64,000 nucleotides of DNA from Syngnathus acus (GCF_901709675.1 NC_051105.1:12200604-12264603); one strand, 5' to 3'; positions 21,881-34,079 are shown, counted from the first letter of the stretch. Notes: generated by a model from the sequence alone, not told the origin. Numbers and translations: made by a program.

Positions 21881-22083
21881 GGGCACTTTAAATTTTTAAT
21901 GACTTTCTTGGTCACTTTAAATTTCTTAATGACTTTCTTCTTGTTCGTTTCACTGTTGTCATTATATCAGTATTAAAACACTACTGGTGCATTTACCTGT
22001 GTGTTTATGTTCCAAATATATACATACACGCATTTTGAAGGTCTTGGTCTTGTCTCGGACTTAACTGATCTGTTATTCTTTAT

Positions 22084-22780
22084 CAAAAGTCAAAGTCAAA
22101 GTCAAAGTCAGCTTTATTGTCAATCCCTTCATATGTCAAGACACACAAAGAAACCGAAATTCCGTTTCCTCCATCCCACGGTGACGAGACATACAAGTAG
22201 GCGACACAAAACAAAAACAAGAAGGCACAAACCATAAATAATAAATAATAAATAAAATAAAATGAGCGATGAATAAATAACAGACCAATAACCCATTAAA
22301 TAAGAGGGGCAAAACCGAGCCAGTGCGCATACAGCAAGAACAGGACGTTACGCTGAAAGGGGGAGCGAGTTCAGGATCCTAACAGCCTGGAGTACGAAGC
22401 TGTTGGAAAGTCTGGTGGTGCGGGAGCGCAGGCTCCTGTACCGCCTCCCAGAGGGCAGAAGTTCAAACAAAGAGTGAGCGGGGTGACTCACATCACTCAC
22501 GATCTTGGTCGCCTTGCGGGTGAGATGGGAGGTGTAAATGTCCTTCAAGGAGGGGAGAGAAGCACCAATAGTCTTACTAGCCGTTTTCACTATGCGCTGC
22601 AGGGCCTTCAAGTCGTGGTCAGTGCAGCTGCCACCCCAGACAGCAATACAGCTGGAGAGGACGCTCTCAATGGTGCCGCGGTAAAAAGTAGTCATGACGG
22701 CCGGAGGAGCCCCCGCTCGCCTGAGTTTCCGAAGGAAGTACAGGCGGCGCTGGGCCTTCTTCGCCAGCGACGCGGTGCTT
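22084..22780 (-). mobile_element. CR1/L2/Rex-type LINE, 3' end
   Basis: On the minus strand an open frame (22348-22695) encodes FYRGTIESVLSSCIAVWGG, SLPSLKDIYTSHLTRKA and LFELLPSGRRYRSLRSRT, the C-terminus of a LINE reverse transcriptase. Upstream the sequence continues with KRRLYFLRKLRRAG-like coding that ends near 22780. The 3' untranslated region ends in repeated CTTTGA units at 22084. It is a 5'-truncated, comparatively well-preserved reference copy for the pieces at 1851, 4231 and 4994. Confidence 0.9.
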
Positions 22781-22937
22781 TATATTAATTAATAAGGAAA
22801 AGTACTTGATAAAACATAAAATACTTTCAATTTGATAATTAAAATTAAGAGAGAATGCTGTTCAATTAATGAACACATTGTAGAAAAAAAGAACTGCATA
22901 ATTGTTACCATCAGCATTCTTCTCGATGGGCTAGATT

Positions 22938-23447
22938 AGGGGTGTCCAAACTACGGCCCGCGGTCCAGTTTTTATTGGCCCGCAGCAAATTCTGAAAACA
23001 TAATTGAATGTGGCCCGCACAACAGCTTGAGCACTTCTCAGTTTCCACACTAGATGGAGCCGGCTACACAAAGCGCTTGACGTCCGATTAGCCCCCCCCC
23101 CCCGGAAGAGAAGCGAACGCGCAGCGTTTGATTTGACGTGACACTAGCCGCCCCCCCGGGAGAGAAGCGAACGCGCTGCGCTTGACGTCCGATTAGCCCC
23201 CCCGGAAGAGAAGGGAACGCGCAGCGTTGGACGTCCTACTTGCACCCCCCCCCGGAAGAGTAGGGAACGCGCAGCGTTGGACGTCCCACAAGCCCCCCCC
23301 CCCCCCCCCCCCCCCCGGAAGAGAAGGGAACGCGCAGCGTTGGATGTCCCACTAGCACCCCCCCCCTCCCCCCGGGAGATATTGGCCCCCGGGCCCCTTC
23401 ACGTTACTAAATATGGCCCTCCTTGCAAAAAGTTTGGACACCCCGAG
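22938..23447. mobile_element. hAT MITE with 8-bp duplication GCTAGATT
   Basis: The ends AGGGGTGTCCAAAC and GTTTGGACACCCC are inverted. The exact duplication GCTAGATT flanks the element at 22930-22937 and 23448-23455. GGCCCGC-rich subterminal sequence is typical of one fish hAT group. The interior is a C-rich minisatellite, with no coding capacity. Confidence 0.9.
23071..23390. repeat. C-rich minisatellite inside hAT
   Basis: About six units of 46-60 bp share GACGTCC-AC-AGC, a C run of 7 to about 26, then GGAAGAGAAGGGAACGCGCA. The longest C run is near 23294-23317. Unit length differs mainly through the C tract. Confidence 0.85.
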
Positions 23448-23455
23448 GCTAGATT

Positions 23456-24140
23456 AATGAACAGAATTAGACTGCTCTAAGTCTCAGCAACATGATTTAT
23501 TTAATAAAACGGAACATGAGTACAACTACCAATGACTGATTTCTACATCACTCACATGCAATCCTGTGTAATATTTCTTTGATTTCTTTCACAGGTTTGC
23601 GCCGATTAACTGTGAGAGCGTCTTTTCCCACTTGTAGACATGTTGCTTTTATGTCATATGCTGTGCATCGCCACAAAACTGCAGTGTGAAAAAATGTGCA
23701 CTGCATAATAATCCTACCAATATCTGCACAAGTCCGTGATGTCTGATATTATAGATATTTGGCCAGAGAATGTTAAGATACAGTGGGTTTAATGAAAATC
23801 AATACCATTTGATAGAAATTCTTCTGAGAAAGGCAGCATTTAGATTTAGATTTAGTTGTCGTTTTATTTTTATGTGACAATGAAGAAATAGATAAGTCAT
23901 ATGGTGAGCATGGTAGCCTTGAATAGACAAGGACAAATGCGCTGGTGTGTGGTACGCCACTTCGCCCTTCTTCTGTTTGTGTGTTTTAAATTGTTTTTAT
24001 TTTGTTTAACAAGGACCACAAGTTCTCTGCTGATGTACAAACACATGACTTTAAAGAAAATCAAAGCCTTTGTTTAGAAATGTGTGAGTATTGCTTTGAT
24101 GACAAGTTGGCTAGATAAACAAATTGTGCCCCACTTACCT
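23456..24140. other. No recognisable feature
   Basis: AT-rich noncoding interval between the hAT and the truncated start of the RTE LINE. Confidence 0.35.
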
Positions 24141-26674
24141 GGCAGCTCAGAGTACCCACCCTTTTTGGAGTCCTTGGAAGAAGTGCTGGAGAGCGCTCCT
24201 TCTGGGGACTCCATCGTTCTGCTGGGTGACTTCAATGCTCACGTGGGCAATGACAGTGAGACCTGGAAGGGCGTAATTGGGAGGAACGCCCCCCCTAACC
24301 CCCGATCAGAACCCGAGCGGTGTTCTATTACTGGACTTCTGTGCTCGACATGTCCATAATGAACACCATGTTCAAGCATAATGATGTCCATGTGTGCACT
24401 TGGCACCAGGACATCCTGGGCCGCAGTTCGATGATCAACTTTGTAGTCGTGTCATCGGATTTGCGGCCGCATGTTTTGGACACTCGGATGAAGAGAGGGG
24501 CGGAGCTGTCAACTGATCACCACCTGGTGGTGGGTTGGCTCCGATGGTGGGGGAAGATGCCGGTCTGACCTGGCAGACCCAAACGTTCTGTGAGGGTCTG
24601 TTGGGAACGTCCTGGCAGAACCCCCTGTCAGAAAGAGCTTCAACTCCCACCTCCAGCAGATTTTTTCCCACGTCCCAGAGGACGCGGGGGACATTGAGTC
24701 TGAGTGGACCATGTTCCGTGCCTCCATTCTTGAGGCAGCCAACCGGAGCTGTGGCCCTAAGGTGGTCGGTGCCTGTTGTGGCGGCAACCCCCGAACCCGC
24801 TGGTGGACACCGGTGGTAAGGGGTGCCGTGCCGTCAAGCAGAAGAAGGAGTCCTATCGGGCCGTTTTGGCCTGTGGGACTCCGCAGGCACCCGACAGGTA
24901 CCGGATGGCCAAGCGGAACTCGGCGGTTGCTAAGGCAAAAACCCGGGCGCGAGAGGAGTTTGGCGAGGCCATGGAGAATGACTTCCGGACGGTTTCGAGG
25001 AAATTCTGGTCCACCATCCGGCGTCTCAGGAGGGGGAAGCAGTGCACCGTCAACACTGTTTACAGTGAAGATGGCATGCTGCTGACCTCGACTCAGGACG
25101 TCATGAGTCGGTGGGGAGAATACTTTGAAGACCTCCTCAATTCCACCGACACACCTTCCATTGTGGAAGCAGGGCCTGGAGACTCTGAGGTGGACTCTCC
25201 AATCTCTGTGGTCAAAGTCACCGAGGTAGTTAAATAGCTCCTTGGAAGCAAGGCCCTGGGGGTGGATGAGATCCGCCCGAAGTTCTTAAAGGCTCTGGAT
25301 GTTGTGGGGCAGTCCTGGCTGACACGCCTCTACAACATTGCGTGGACATCTGGGAGAGTGCCTCTGGATTGGCAGCCTCTGGTGGTGGTCCCCCTTTTTA
25401 AGAAGGGGGACCGGAGGGTGTGTTCCAACTATAGAGGAATCATGCTCCTCAGCCTTCCAGGGAAGGTCTATTCAGGGGTGCTGGAGAGGAGGGTCGGTCG
25501 GGAGGTCGGACCTCAGATGCAGGAGGAGCAGTATGGTTTTCGTCCTGGCCGTGCAACAGTGGACCAGCTCTATACCCTCGGCAGGATCCCTGAGGGTGCA
25601 TGACAGTTTGCTCAACTAGTCCACATGTGTTTTGTGGACCTGGAGAAGGCATTCGACCATGTCCCTCGGGGAGTTCTGTGGGGGGTGCTTTGGGAGTACG
25701 GGGTGCCGAGCCCACTGATAAGGGCGGTTCAGTCCCTGCATCATCGATGCCAGAGTTTGGTCCGCATTTCCGGCAGTAAGTCGGATTCGTTCCCAGTGAA
25801 TGTTGGACTCCGCCAAGGCTGCCCTTTGTCACCGATGCTGCTCATAACTTTTATGGACAGAATTTCTAGGCACAGCCGAGGCGTTGAGCGTGTCCGGTTT
25901 GGTGACCTCAGTATTGCATCTCTGCTTTTTGCAGACGATGTGGTGCTGTTGGCGTCTTCAAAACGTGACCTCCAGCGAGAGCGGTTCGCAGTTGAGTGTG
26001 AAGCGGTCGGGATGAGGGTCAGCACCTCCAAATCTGAGACCATGGTCCTCAGTCGGAAAATGCCTTCGCCGGGTCGGGGCATGAGATCCTGCCCCAAGTG
26101 GAGGAGTTCAAGTATCTTGGGATCTTGTTCACGAGCGAGGGCAGGATGGAGCGTTAGATCGACAGGCGGATCGGTGCAGCATCGGACTCTGTACCGGTCC
26201 ATCTTGGTGAAGAGAGAGTTGAGCCGAAAGGCGAAGCTCTCGATTTACCGGTCGATCTATGCTCCTACCCACACGTATGGTCACGAGCTAAGGGTCGTGA
26301 CCGAAAGAACGAAATCCCGGATACAAGCAGCCGAAATGAGTTTCCTCCGCAGGGTGTCCGGGCTCTCCCTTAGAGATAGGCTGAGAAGCTCAGTCATCCA
26401 TGAGAGACTCGGAGTTGAGCCACTGCTCGATGAGGTGGCTCAGGCATCTCATTGGGATGCCTCCTGGACGCCTCCCTAGGGAGGTGTTCCGGGCATGTCC
26501 CACCGGAAGGAGGCCCCCGGGGATGACCTCGGACACGCTGGAGAGACTATGTCTCTCGGCAGGCCTGGGAACGCCTTGGGATTCCCCGGGATGAGCTGGA
26601 CGAAGTGGCTGGACGTCTGGGCGTCCCTCCAAAAGCTGATGCCCCCAGTACCCGACCCCGGATAAGCGGATGGA
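24141..26674 (+). mobile_element. RTE-type LINE, 5'-truncated and decayed
   Basis: The copy starts abruptly within the endonuclease ([14 protein letters not shown], then [19 protein letters not shown]) and runs through the linker and reverse transcriptase to a 3' end reading CCCCGGATAAGCGGATGGA. It is collinear with the 5'-complete but 3'-truncated copy at 43126-45021. Reading passes between frames several times and in-frame stops occur (for example near 25235). APE-type endonuclease plus this organisation suggest the RTE/BovB-like clade, a judgement from overall resemblance. Confidence 0.85.
25262..26479 (+). pseudogene. RTE-type reverse transcriptase, disrupted
   Basis: This frame holds the reverse-transcriptase core: VVPLFKKGDRRVCSNYRGI, QYGFRPGRATVDQLYTL, then after a stop near 25603 FVDLEKAFDHVPRGVLW, VGLRQGCPLSP and the active-site box LLFADDVVLLAS. 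It would polymerise cDNA from the LINE transcript at a nicked target. Downstream it keeps YRSIYAPTHTYGHELRVV and FLRRVSGLSLRDRLRSS. The stop near 25603, a shift near 26100 and another at about 26450 make it inactive. Confidence 0.85.
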
Positions 26675-26966
26675 CTTACCTGGCTAACACACCAAACTAT
26701 TTGCTCAGACTGAAGACCCTGCTGCCCAAAAAGCGCCGGGTTGTACACAGCAGTCGTCTCACTCGGTTGAAATCCTGGTTGGAACTATTGCCGGAACTGA
26801 TATGGTGTTCAGCATGTATTCCCTGGGAGTATGAAGATTGTTTGCTTTGCATTGTTGCTCATCGTAAGCTTGATTCTATTTCCCCCATTTTGGTTGCAGC
26901 CTGTGGTTGGACAGCAGGAGGATCTGGTGTTTGTGCAAACTGACAGCACAGTGCAAATTGGTGGTA
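26675..26966 (+). other. Sequence between RTE end and hAT, possibly LINE 5' region
   Basis: This piece and the DNA right of the hAT at 26975-28289 were contiguous before that insertion. To the right lies an L2-type endonuclease frame, so this may be its 5' leader. A frame starting at 26831 encodes a hydrophobic N-terminus (MKIVCFALLLIVSLILF). Across the hAT target it would end at a TAG 12 bases after the octamer, so it is short and probably meaningless. Confidence 0.35.
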
Positions 26967-26974
26967 CAAATTCC

Positions 26975-28289
26975 TATGGGTGTAACTGTTCACCATACCC
27001 ACGGTTCGGCTCAAGTTTCGGTTTTTAAGTGACGATTTGGTTCAAACTTCGGTTCAGTTTGACCATTAAAAAAATAAAAAACACTTATTCTTTTTAGTTA
27101 TTGAAAACCTCCAGACAAAATGTCTTGATTTTATTACAATATAATATTATTGCATGACTCAATGATATGTCATAATATCATCTCTTTAGACCAGTCCTCA
27201 TTAATAAGGTACAGCTCAGTGGCCTAGTGGTAGTGTCTCCGCCCTGAAACTGGAAGGTTGTGGGTTCAAACCCCGGCTGGATCATACCAAAGACTATAAA
27301 AATGGGACCCATTGCCTCCCTGCTTGGCACTCAGCATTAAGGGTGGAATTGGGGGGTTAGATCACCAAATGATTCCCGAGCGCAGCACCGTTGCTGCTCA
27401 CTGCTCTCCTCTCCCCCAAGGGATGGATCAAAATCACACGGGGATGGGTTAAATGCAGAGGACAAATTTCACCACACCCAGATGTGTGTGTGACGATCAT
27501 TGGGACTTTAACTTTTTCTAATTAACCTCAATTAACCAAGAATACTAAAATAAACATTTGTATTATGATCAGTCTTCTTTGTCACGATAAAATAAGTGAA
27601 ACTTTTTAAACCAGTCGGAGGTATAACAAAAAAAATCTTTAAAGACCAGTCTATATCGTCTGAAGTAAAAGAAAAATCTGACACTGGACTGAGGTAGAGA
27701 AAGGATGGATAAAAATTAATTCTGTAAAGATTGGTCTATATTCTTAGGTGAGAGGCTGGATCTCTGTGCTGTTATTACAATGTCAACTGCAGAAGAGAAA
27801 ACCGTCTCACGAGCAACAGATGTTGCTGGGACTTTTTCTTGCTCTGATTTCGGAGCAAGTTGCAGTTTGAAGGTCTCGCGAATATTTGGCTGCTGTTGTG
27901 GTTTCACAGTCCGGGCTGAGTGAGCTCGGTGCCAGCATTTTATCTCCTCATATGCGCTAGCGCTTGTTTGACGTATTACAGCTCTTTTCCACAGACAGTT
28001 TCTTTAAACACAACAAATAACTTTCGTTCGGGTAACGACGCGACCACCATCCTCTGTCGTCTAAATCGGAAATGTCTCCACATGGCCAACCCGAATGTGG
28101 CTGGGGGTGCTCGTTCGGATTTGTCTGTCATTGCCGTCAACCCGTGTGTGAGGTTAAGTTGCATTCAAGTGCTCCTCGGAATTATGATGTGCACGGCCAA
28201 ACCACAGTTCAAGATGACAGAACGGGTAGTTGAACCAAAGTATTTTGAACTTTGGTTTTCTGGGCCGGTTCAAAACCTTTACACCTCTA
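26975..28289. mobile_element. hAT element with 8-bp duplication CAAATTCC
   Basis: The ends TATGGGTGTAAC and CTTTACACCTCTA are imperfectly inverted, with GGTTCGG/GGTTCAA-type subterminal repeats. The exact duplication CAAATTCC is at 26967-26974 and 28290-28297. A tRNA-derived SINE (27218-27513) is nested in it. No recognisable transposase, though CCCGTGTGTGAGG-type interior sequence near 28140 is GC-richer than the rest. Confidence 0.85.
27218..27513 (+). mobile_element. tRNA-derived SINE, plus copy
   Basis: The A-box-like TGGCCTAGTGGTAGTG, the B-box GTGGGTTCAAACCCC and a body with GGGATGGGTTAAATGCAGAG are followed by a tail around GGGACTTTAACTTT. It matches the minus copy at 8828-9126. It lies inside the hAT at 26975-28289, so it inserted later than that hAT. 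Confidence 0.85.
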
Positions 28290-28297
28290 CAAATTCC

Positions 28298-29285
28298 ACA
28301 TATCATTAGACATTGAGCCGGTGTGACTGATGTTCAGGTTTCACTGAAATGTGCGCTTTTGAACATGCAATTATTGAGGAATAAAACTTTAATTCTTCAG
28401 GATCTATTTACTTTATGCTCACTGGATTTAGTGTTTCTCACTGAGATGTGGATTGACTCTGGTGAGTTGGCTCCTGTCTCTGAACTGCTACCTTCAGACT
28501 GTCGTTTTATTAATACACCCAGGTTCGCTGCTTGTCAGTCGCAGAGGTGGTATTGCCGTAATACTAAAAAAGCAACAAGTGTCACTTATTTAGTTTGAAA
28601 TGAGTTGCTTTGAATTTAATCAACCTGATCCTGTATTGTGTGGTCAACTAAAAATGAAATATTACGGTCTTCATCAATGACTTTACAGTTTGTTGTTTCT
28701 GTGTTGGAGTCTGATAAGATTTTAATCATGGGTGATTTCAATGTGCATTCAACCATCCATCCATGCCCTAAGCATGATTAAACATGGTTGATGATTTTAA
28801 TTTAGTGCAACGCATTTCGGGACCCACTCATGAATGTACACTGGATTTAGTGCTTTCTTGTAATTTGTTCATAGATAATTTGAGGATTATTTTATTTTTA
28901 ATGATTAAGTAAAACAACTGTCCACATTCTTAAGCCAGACAGTTCAACAACATTTTCTACCTCTGTTCATTGCATCTGTTCAATCGCACATGAATGAGGG
29001 TGATTTTTAGGACACAGTGGAGATGACAAACATTATTGCATGCGCTGGCATTCTGAACTCAGTCACTCAACAGAAACGGATACCAGTAGCATGGCTCAAG
29101 GACACCACTTGTGAGGACAGGCGTGTACGTAGGTAAAGAAATGGGGGGAAAAAGATCACCTGCAGGGGTGTAACAGCTGGAGATCCTATCAAAAAGTGTT
29201 TAAACTGGAGAGGGGAAACTACTTTTCAGATATTGTTGTAAAAAATGCAAATAATCTAGGCCTATTGTTCAAAATCATTGGGTCT
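28298..29285 (+). mobile_element. L2-type LINE, endonuclease region, decayed
   Basis: The first frame (28323-28598) reads LKCALLNMQLLRNKTLILQD and LVFLTEMWIDSGELAP, the start of an APE-type endonuclease. Further pieces follow: KILIMGDFNVH near 28720-28750 and a C-terminal part with THECTLDLVLSCNL near 28830-28865. Near 29200-29285 FSDIVVKNANN-type sequence resembles the linker before the reverse transcriptase. Stops and shifts separate these blocks. The reverse transcriptase is absent. Confidence 0.75.
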
Positions 29286-29295
29286 GTCTTAAGGG

Positions 29296-29575
29296 CCATT
29301 CCGGGGCACGGCCTTCCTGTGTGAAGTTTGCATGTTCTCCCCGTGCCTGCGTGGGTCTTTTGGTTTCCTCCCACATTCATGGTAGGCCGATCGACCACTC
29401 CAAATTGTCTGTAGGCGAGATTGTGACTGTGAATGGTTGTCTATGTGTGCCCTGGAATTGGCTGGCGATTGGTTGAGGTGTACCACGCCTACTACCCAGA
29501 GACCACTGGGATAGGCTCCAGCACACCCGTAACCCTTGTGAGGATAAAATGTTCAGCTATTGGATAGATGGATGG
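29296..29575 (+). mobile_element. SINE-like repeat with ATGG tail, 5'-truncated
   Basis: It matches the repeat at 34080-34446 from GGCCTTCCTGTGTG through GTTTGCATGTTCTCCCCGTG, GGGATAGGCTCCAGCACACC and a final GGATAGATGGATGG. The tRNA-like head is missing. Confidence 0.8.
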
Positions 29576-30448
29576 GTCTCTTTTAAATCCACCCCAATCC
29601 ACTCTAACTGCAACATATGCTTTATTCAACACTACTAAATCCACAAAGACAGGTAAGATAACACACAGTTTTGGTAGCAATACCAAGACAGGCTTTGTAA
29701 AATCAAAAACTGTGATTGTTGACATGTAAGTACAAAAAAGAAACTTAATTAAAAAACAAGGTGGAACAGTTTAATACTCTCCGAGCAATTCCTTTCCACT
29801 GTTACTGTTACCCCCTACTGCTCCCCTACCTGTGAAGCGAAGTGCACTTAAAGTAGCTCCTATGCGTCAAAAACAAAGATGCCAAGTGCTGAGTGCAGAA
29901 GAAGTAAAGCACCGTGTTTCAGTTGTAGAGAGAAGAAGTGTGAGGAAATGTTTGCGGGCATGACGAGTGCCCTGGCAGCATGTACAATCCTGCTGCATTA
30001 TGATATTGAAAGGTCAGCAGAAGTGCACCTCACTCCTTGTGAATATAATTTTCATGCTACGGAACATGTTAATTGATATGCCGCTAAAACGTAAACCCTT
30101 CTGTTTCGTCTCTGTGGTAAAGCTGTCTGCTCTGGTTTGAACGGCGTGCAAAACACTAATGATGAAGATGCCAATTGTTATTTGTCCCGAGACAGTGGTT
30201 ACGCGTGAGCCATCTGAGTGAGTGATCAAATAGTAGTAGAAGACAAAGGAGGGATGCTAATTGAATTATAGTCATTCTTTGTGCCATGGGTTATATTGTT
30301 ATATTATATGTTATATGTTATATATGTATGTTATATATTATGTTAGTGCATCAACGTTTTGTCATGTAATGTTTGTATTCCCTTAAACACGATGATTACC
30401 TTAAATTCTCCATTTGCCCATTAGTGAGTCATTCAGTCATATTTAACG
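29576..30448. other. Noncoding interval
   Basis: No element ends recognised. A frame of 65 codons at 29879-30076 has five cysteines, three of them in a CFSCREKKC stretch, but no domain I can name. TTATATGT repeats lie near 30290-30345. Confidence 0.35.
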
Positions 30449-30629
30449 ACCGTAATTTTCTGACTAAAAGTCGCTCCGGAATATAGGTCGCATTAGCCAT
30501 AAAATGCACAATAATGTGAAAAAAAACATATATAAGTCGCTCCGGAGTATAAGTCGCATTTTGCGGGGGAATTTATTCGACAAAATCCAACACCAAGAAC
30601 AGACATGAACGAGCAACAACAGGCTAAAC

Positions 30630-31923
30630 CAGGGGTGGGCAAACCTTTTGACTCGCGGGCCGAACTGGGTTCTAAATTTGGACCGGAGGGCCGAACCAGG
30701 AGCAGATGGACGTAGTGTTTGTGTGAAGTAATATAAGCGACCTGTAAAGGTCATTGCATAAAAGATTTTGGCCTTTAGTAGGTAGTAAAGCATGGATATT
30801 CCAAACAAGTTTTTTGAAAACAAATGCATTTATTAACAGCATTAAAAAAAAAAAATCACTAAAAAACTGCTATCAGTGATTCTCATAAAATACGACACTA
30901 TTATTATGAATAACAGTCTCCATCACTTCAGTGCCTGCAGGTCAGATTAATGAAAAATGTTTATCTTATGAGATCACATCAAACAGCAAACATTCTGACC
31001 AAATATATCATCTTGAAGAATCGGTGAAAGCATACATCCAAATAAAGTAATCAAAACGGCAACACGGTGAGGGGTATCTGAACATCAGAGCAGAGTTTTA
31101 ACTCACAAACACCTGGTAACAGAGGTGAGGAAACGGGAAACACTTCCTTAAAGTAAGCCTTAAGAACTTTACAGGTTAAGATTAGTCGCAAACAGGTGGT
31201 GCATCAATGTCCTTGAGCATCCTGCATTGTTTGAAAATGAGAATGGTCGCTAGTTTCAATCCCTGCTATGTGTACAAATCATATTCAAAATGCATTTTTT
31301 TACAACAAACTTGAGAGCCTCCCCTTCATTTTCAGTGGGAACAGTGTTGTTGGTCTCCCTTTTTTGCTAGTGCATCATAGTCTGGAGTAAAATTTGTTGT
31401 GGCAATTCTTAGGAGAGATCCGTTTACCTCGATCTGTGACGGGTTGATGTGGCTGCACGTCACGTCGCGTACGTCGAGCCAAATTGGCCACTCTTTTAAC
31501 ATTCGGCACTCACTTCTTTTCTTCGGGCCACTCATTTTAATGGAAGGATTCCAGGGGAAGGTTTGTGGGTGGCTTTAGCGTAAAACTGTATCTGAAAGCT
31601 CAGCGAGCGAATTACAAGAATGCTGTCGTCACAGCCCACGCTCTAAATTCGGGACTGATACAAATAGAGCGCGAGTGCGCCATGTCCGTACTACTGAGTA
31701 CGTACGTACACGCACTTGTGAGTGTGCACCGAGCTTTCTGACACGGCTTCCGGTAGTAAATGCGCAGGCGAGCGGTTCCCCATCTACTGGGGAAACGCAG
31801 TCATTGCAGGCAAAATGACAAAAAAAAAAAGTTTAATTATACAATTAATTCAGGGTTGGCGGGCCGGATTAAACGGTCCCGTGGGCCGGATGTGGCCCGC
31901 GGGCCGTAGTTTGCCCACCCCTG
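30630..31923 (-). mobile_element. hAT deletion derivative with 8-bp duplication GGCTAAAC
   Basis: The ends CAGGGGTGGGCAAAC and GTTTGCCCACCCCTG are exact inverted repeats of 15 bp. The duplication GGCTAAAC lies at 30622-30629 and 31924-31931. A minus-strand frame (31332-31535) starts MSGPKKRSE and ends TTNFTPDYDALAKK and a histidine-rich end. From memory these look like the two termini of one hAT transposase type, joined after loss of the centre. I am unsure of that protein match. The perfect ends suggest a young copy. Confidence 0.85.
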
Positions 31924-32618
31924 GGCTAAACGATAGGTATGCTAACGTGACATAAACACAAACGAAGAGCTGAGAACGGGCCTGACGTAACATTCAGAGT
32001 TATTAAAAAAACTATTACATAAATAACACGTTTATAAAACCATCTGTGTCACTCCAATTCATTAAATCCATCGATCGTCCTTTGTCAACAATGGGTGCGC
32101 GTCGCTGACGGCGCTTGTACTTCAAAATATTCCACAGGCCCATATAACGATATATAAATTAGATATCAAATAACTATTATATAAGCAATAATATTATCAA
32201 ACCATCTGTGCACTCTAAATCATTAAATCCATCGATCAAATTCCTCGTCCTTTGTCAACAACGCCGCGCGTGCGCCCTGACGTCAGCCTCGTCGTTATTC
32301 CACAGATCTAGTATATAACTATATTGTAGCGTTAACAAAGTACAAGGAAAGACGTGGGTTTGGTAAACGGCTCTTTATTTAACAAAACAAACTTCCAGGC
32401 GTGTGGCGGCGTGGACTTCCAGCCACGGAGGTGGAAGAGAGATCCATAGAATAGGACCGGGCGTGCGTAAAAGCCATGACCGAGCCCCATCCACCGTCCC
32501 CGGACAGCCACCCGGCCGAGCGCTGGCCCCCGACTTCTATCCACGGAGGTGAAAGAGAGCTCCGTAGAGTAGGACCGGGCGTGCGTAAAAGCCATAATAG
32601 TTTTTCAAACCTTCTGTG

Positions 32619-32740
32619 TCACTCCAAATCCTTAAATCCTTCAAACTCTTTGTCCTCCGTGTCACTTAGAAACAAAGCCGCTAATGATGCCGGTAGTACG
32701 TGGGGCCCTTCGTCATCTTCGTCATCCCGTGATCAATCTT
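32619..32740 (-). pseudogene. Transposase-tail remnant in copy B
   Basis: The minus strand reads an acidic D/E stretch, then FLSDTEDKEFEGFKDLE and TGA (32619-32621). It is the same remnant as at 888-1007 in copy A, with minor differences. The upstream transposase domains are absent. Confidence 0.7.
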
Positions 32741-32964
32741 TGTCCTTTTTGTAAACAACCGCCGTGCCACGCCGCGCTGCTGACGTCACTTGAAATTCAA
32801 ATTACAGTAATCCCTTGCTACATCACGGTTCGTTTATCGCGGTTCAACTTTTTTTTTTTTTTTAATTTTTGAAAAAATTCACATATAAGTCGCTCCTCAT
32901 TATAAGTCGCCCCCCCACCCAAACTATGAAAAAAACCGCGACTTATAGTCCGAAAATTACGGTA

Positions 32965-34079
32965 ATAGAAAAAAAACACATTATTCAGTTAATGTTTACT
33001 ATCCTTCCCTAAACGCTTCCACTTTTTTGTTCCCTGTCTAGTAGAAACATTTATGTCACATACATGGTGAACAAAAACTTGGCATGGCATAGTTTACTTA
33101 GAAACAAAGTTGAGTTGAATTGAGTTTTGAATCCAACTTTAAAACAATGTAGTGCAATAAATTCAGTCAATCATAATCTCAGTTGTTGTTTATTTACCCT
33201 TTTAAGGTGTGAATATACTAGTTAGTGTTATGATTAATGAATTTCCGTCATTATTTTAACTCCACCATTTGTTGCGAATGAGCAAGATTACGTGTTGACT
33301 TGGCCTTTCTTGAAATTTTATGTTCCCTTGACCTGACTTGCTTAATTTTTATTTCCACAGTAACTTAAGACTTGCTTGTGACTTGTATATAAGACATTTT
33401 GGAAATGTATTGTTTTTAAAATGTGGATTGGATTGAGCAGGTTGGGATCAGTTACCATCATGAATAACTCAGGATTTCTCTTACCAATCTTTCTGAATGG
33501 GTTAATCACACTTTCCCTCTCATCTCAGGGTGAATCTATTCTGTGTTTACTCATAACCTGCTTTCTGTAATACCCCTCAGGTTAGATAGATGTGTGGAAT
33601 CAAATATTCACAGTGTTTGATTTCAGAAGTCCCTAAGAGCCTAACCTAAGAGCTCAGGTTTACACGAAGTGTGCTGTACCTCCTTTCTTGAATACCCTTC
33701 TTGGCCACAGAATGCTATACCAAAGGCGGTGATCAGTGTTTTTCACTCATATTTGCTTTTAGTCAGTGAGTTATAATGTATTTTTTATTATCATTAGACC
33801 TGGCTCTCGATAGTATTTGCATGCCCACACTGAAGGTACAGTTTTTAACCTCTACCCTGTCTTTCCATAGCTGGCAACACCTACGGTAATAGCCAAGCTC
33901 CATGTTCTCACTTCTCACAAAATATCAAGCATTTATGGGCATTGCAGTGCGAGGATATGACATTGTGGTTGTCCGTGCATGTGTGCTTTTTAATGTACCA
34001 ATCTAAATACTTACTTATTCCGTCTTTCTCATTAAACCTCGGTTAAATGAGTTTTACATTTAATTAAAAAGGTTACATT
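32965..34079. other. Unique-looking noncoding interval
   Basis: About 1.1 kb without recognised repeats or coding signals. Composition is AT-leaning and even. Confidence 0.4.

Larger units (their letters stand above)
30450..32962 (-). mobile_element. Pogo-like composite MITE, copy B, with nested hAT
   Basis: Reverse of copy A: it ends TAGTCCGAAAATTACGG followed by TA (32963-32964). The left flank has GA where TA is expected, probably a mutation. A hAT of 1294 bp is nested at 30630-31923. Removing it and its duplication leaves about 1.2 kb with the same order as copy A: tandem-tail units (32040-32290), the 119-bp unit (32340-32590), transposase tail (32619-32740) and the Tigger-type terminus (about 32808-32850). 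Confidence 0.85.

Noticed and set aside
26831-27028. Frame starting with a signal-peptide-like segment
   Set aside because: Removing the hAT ends the frame after about 50 codons. The segment probably lies in a LINE 5' region and has no supporting exon.
27218-27290. tRNA gene-like A and B boxes (also at 9060-9126 and 34100-34155)
   Set aside because: The boxes head longer dispersed repeats with retroposon tails and do not complete a plausible cloverleaf, so they are SINE promoters.
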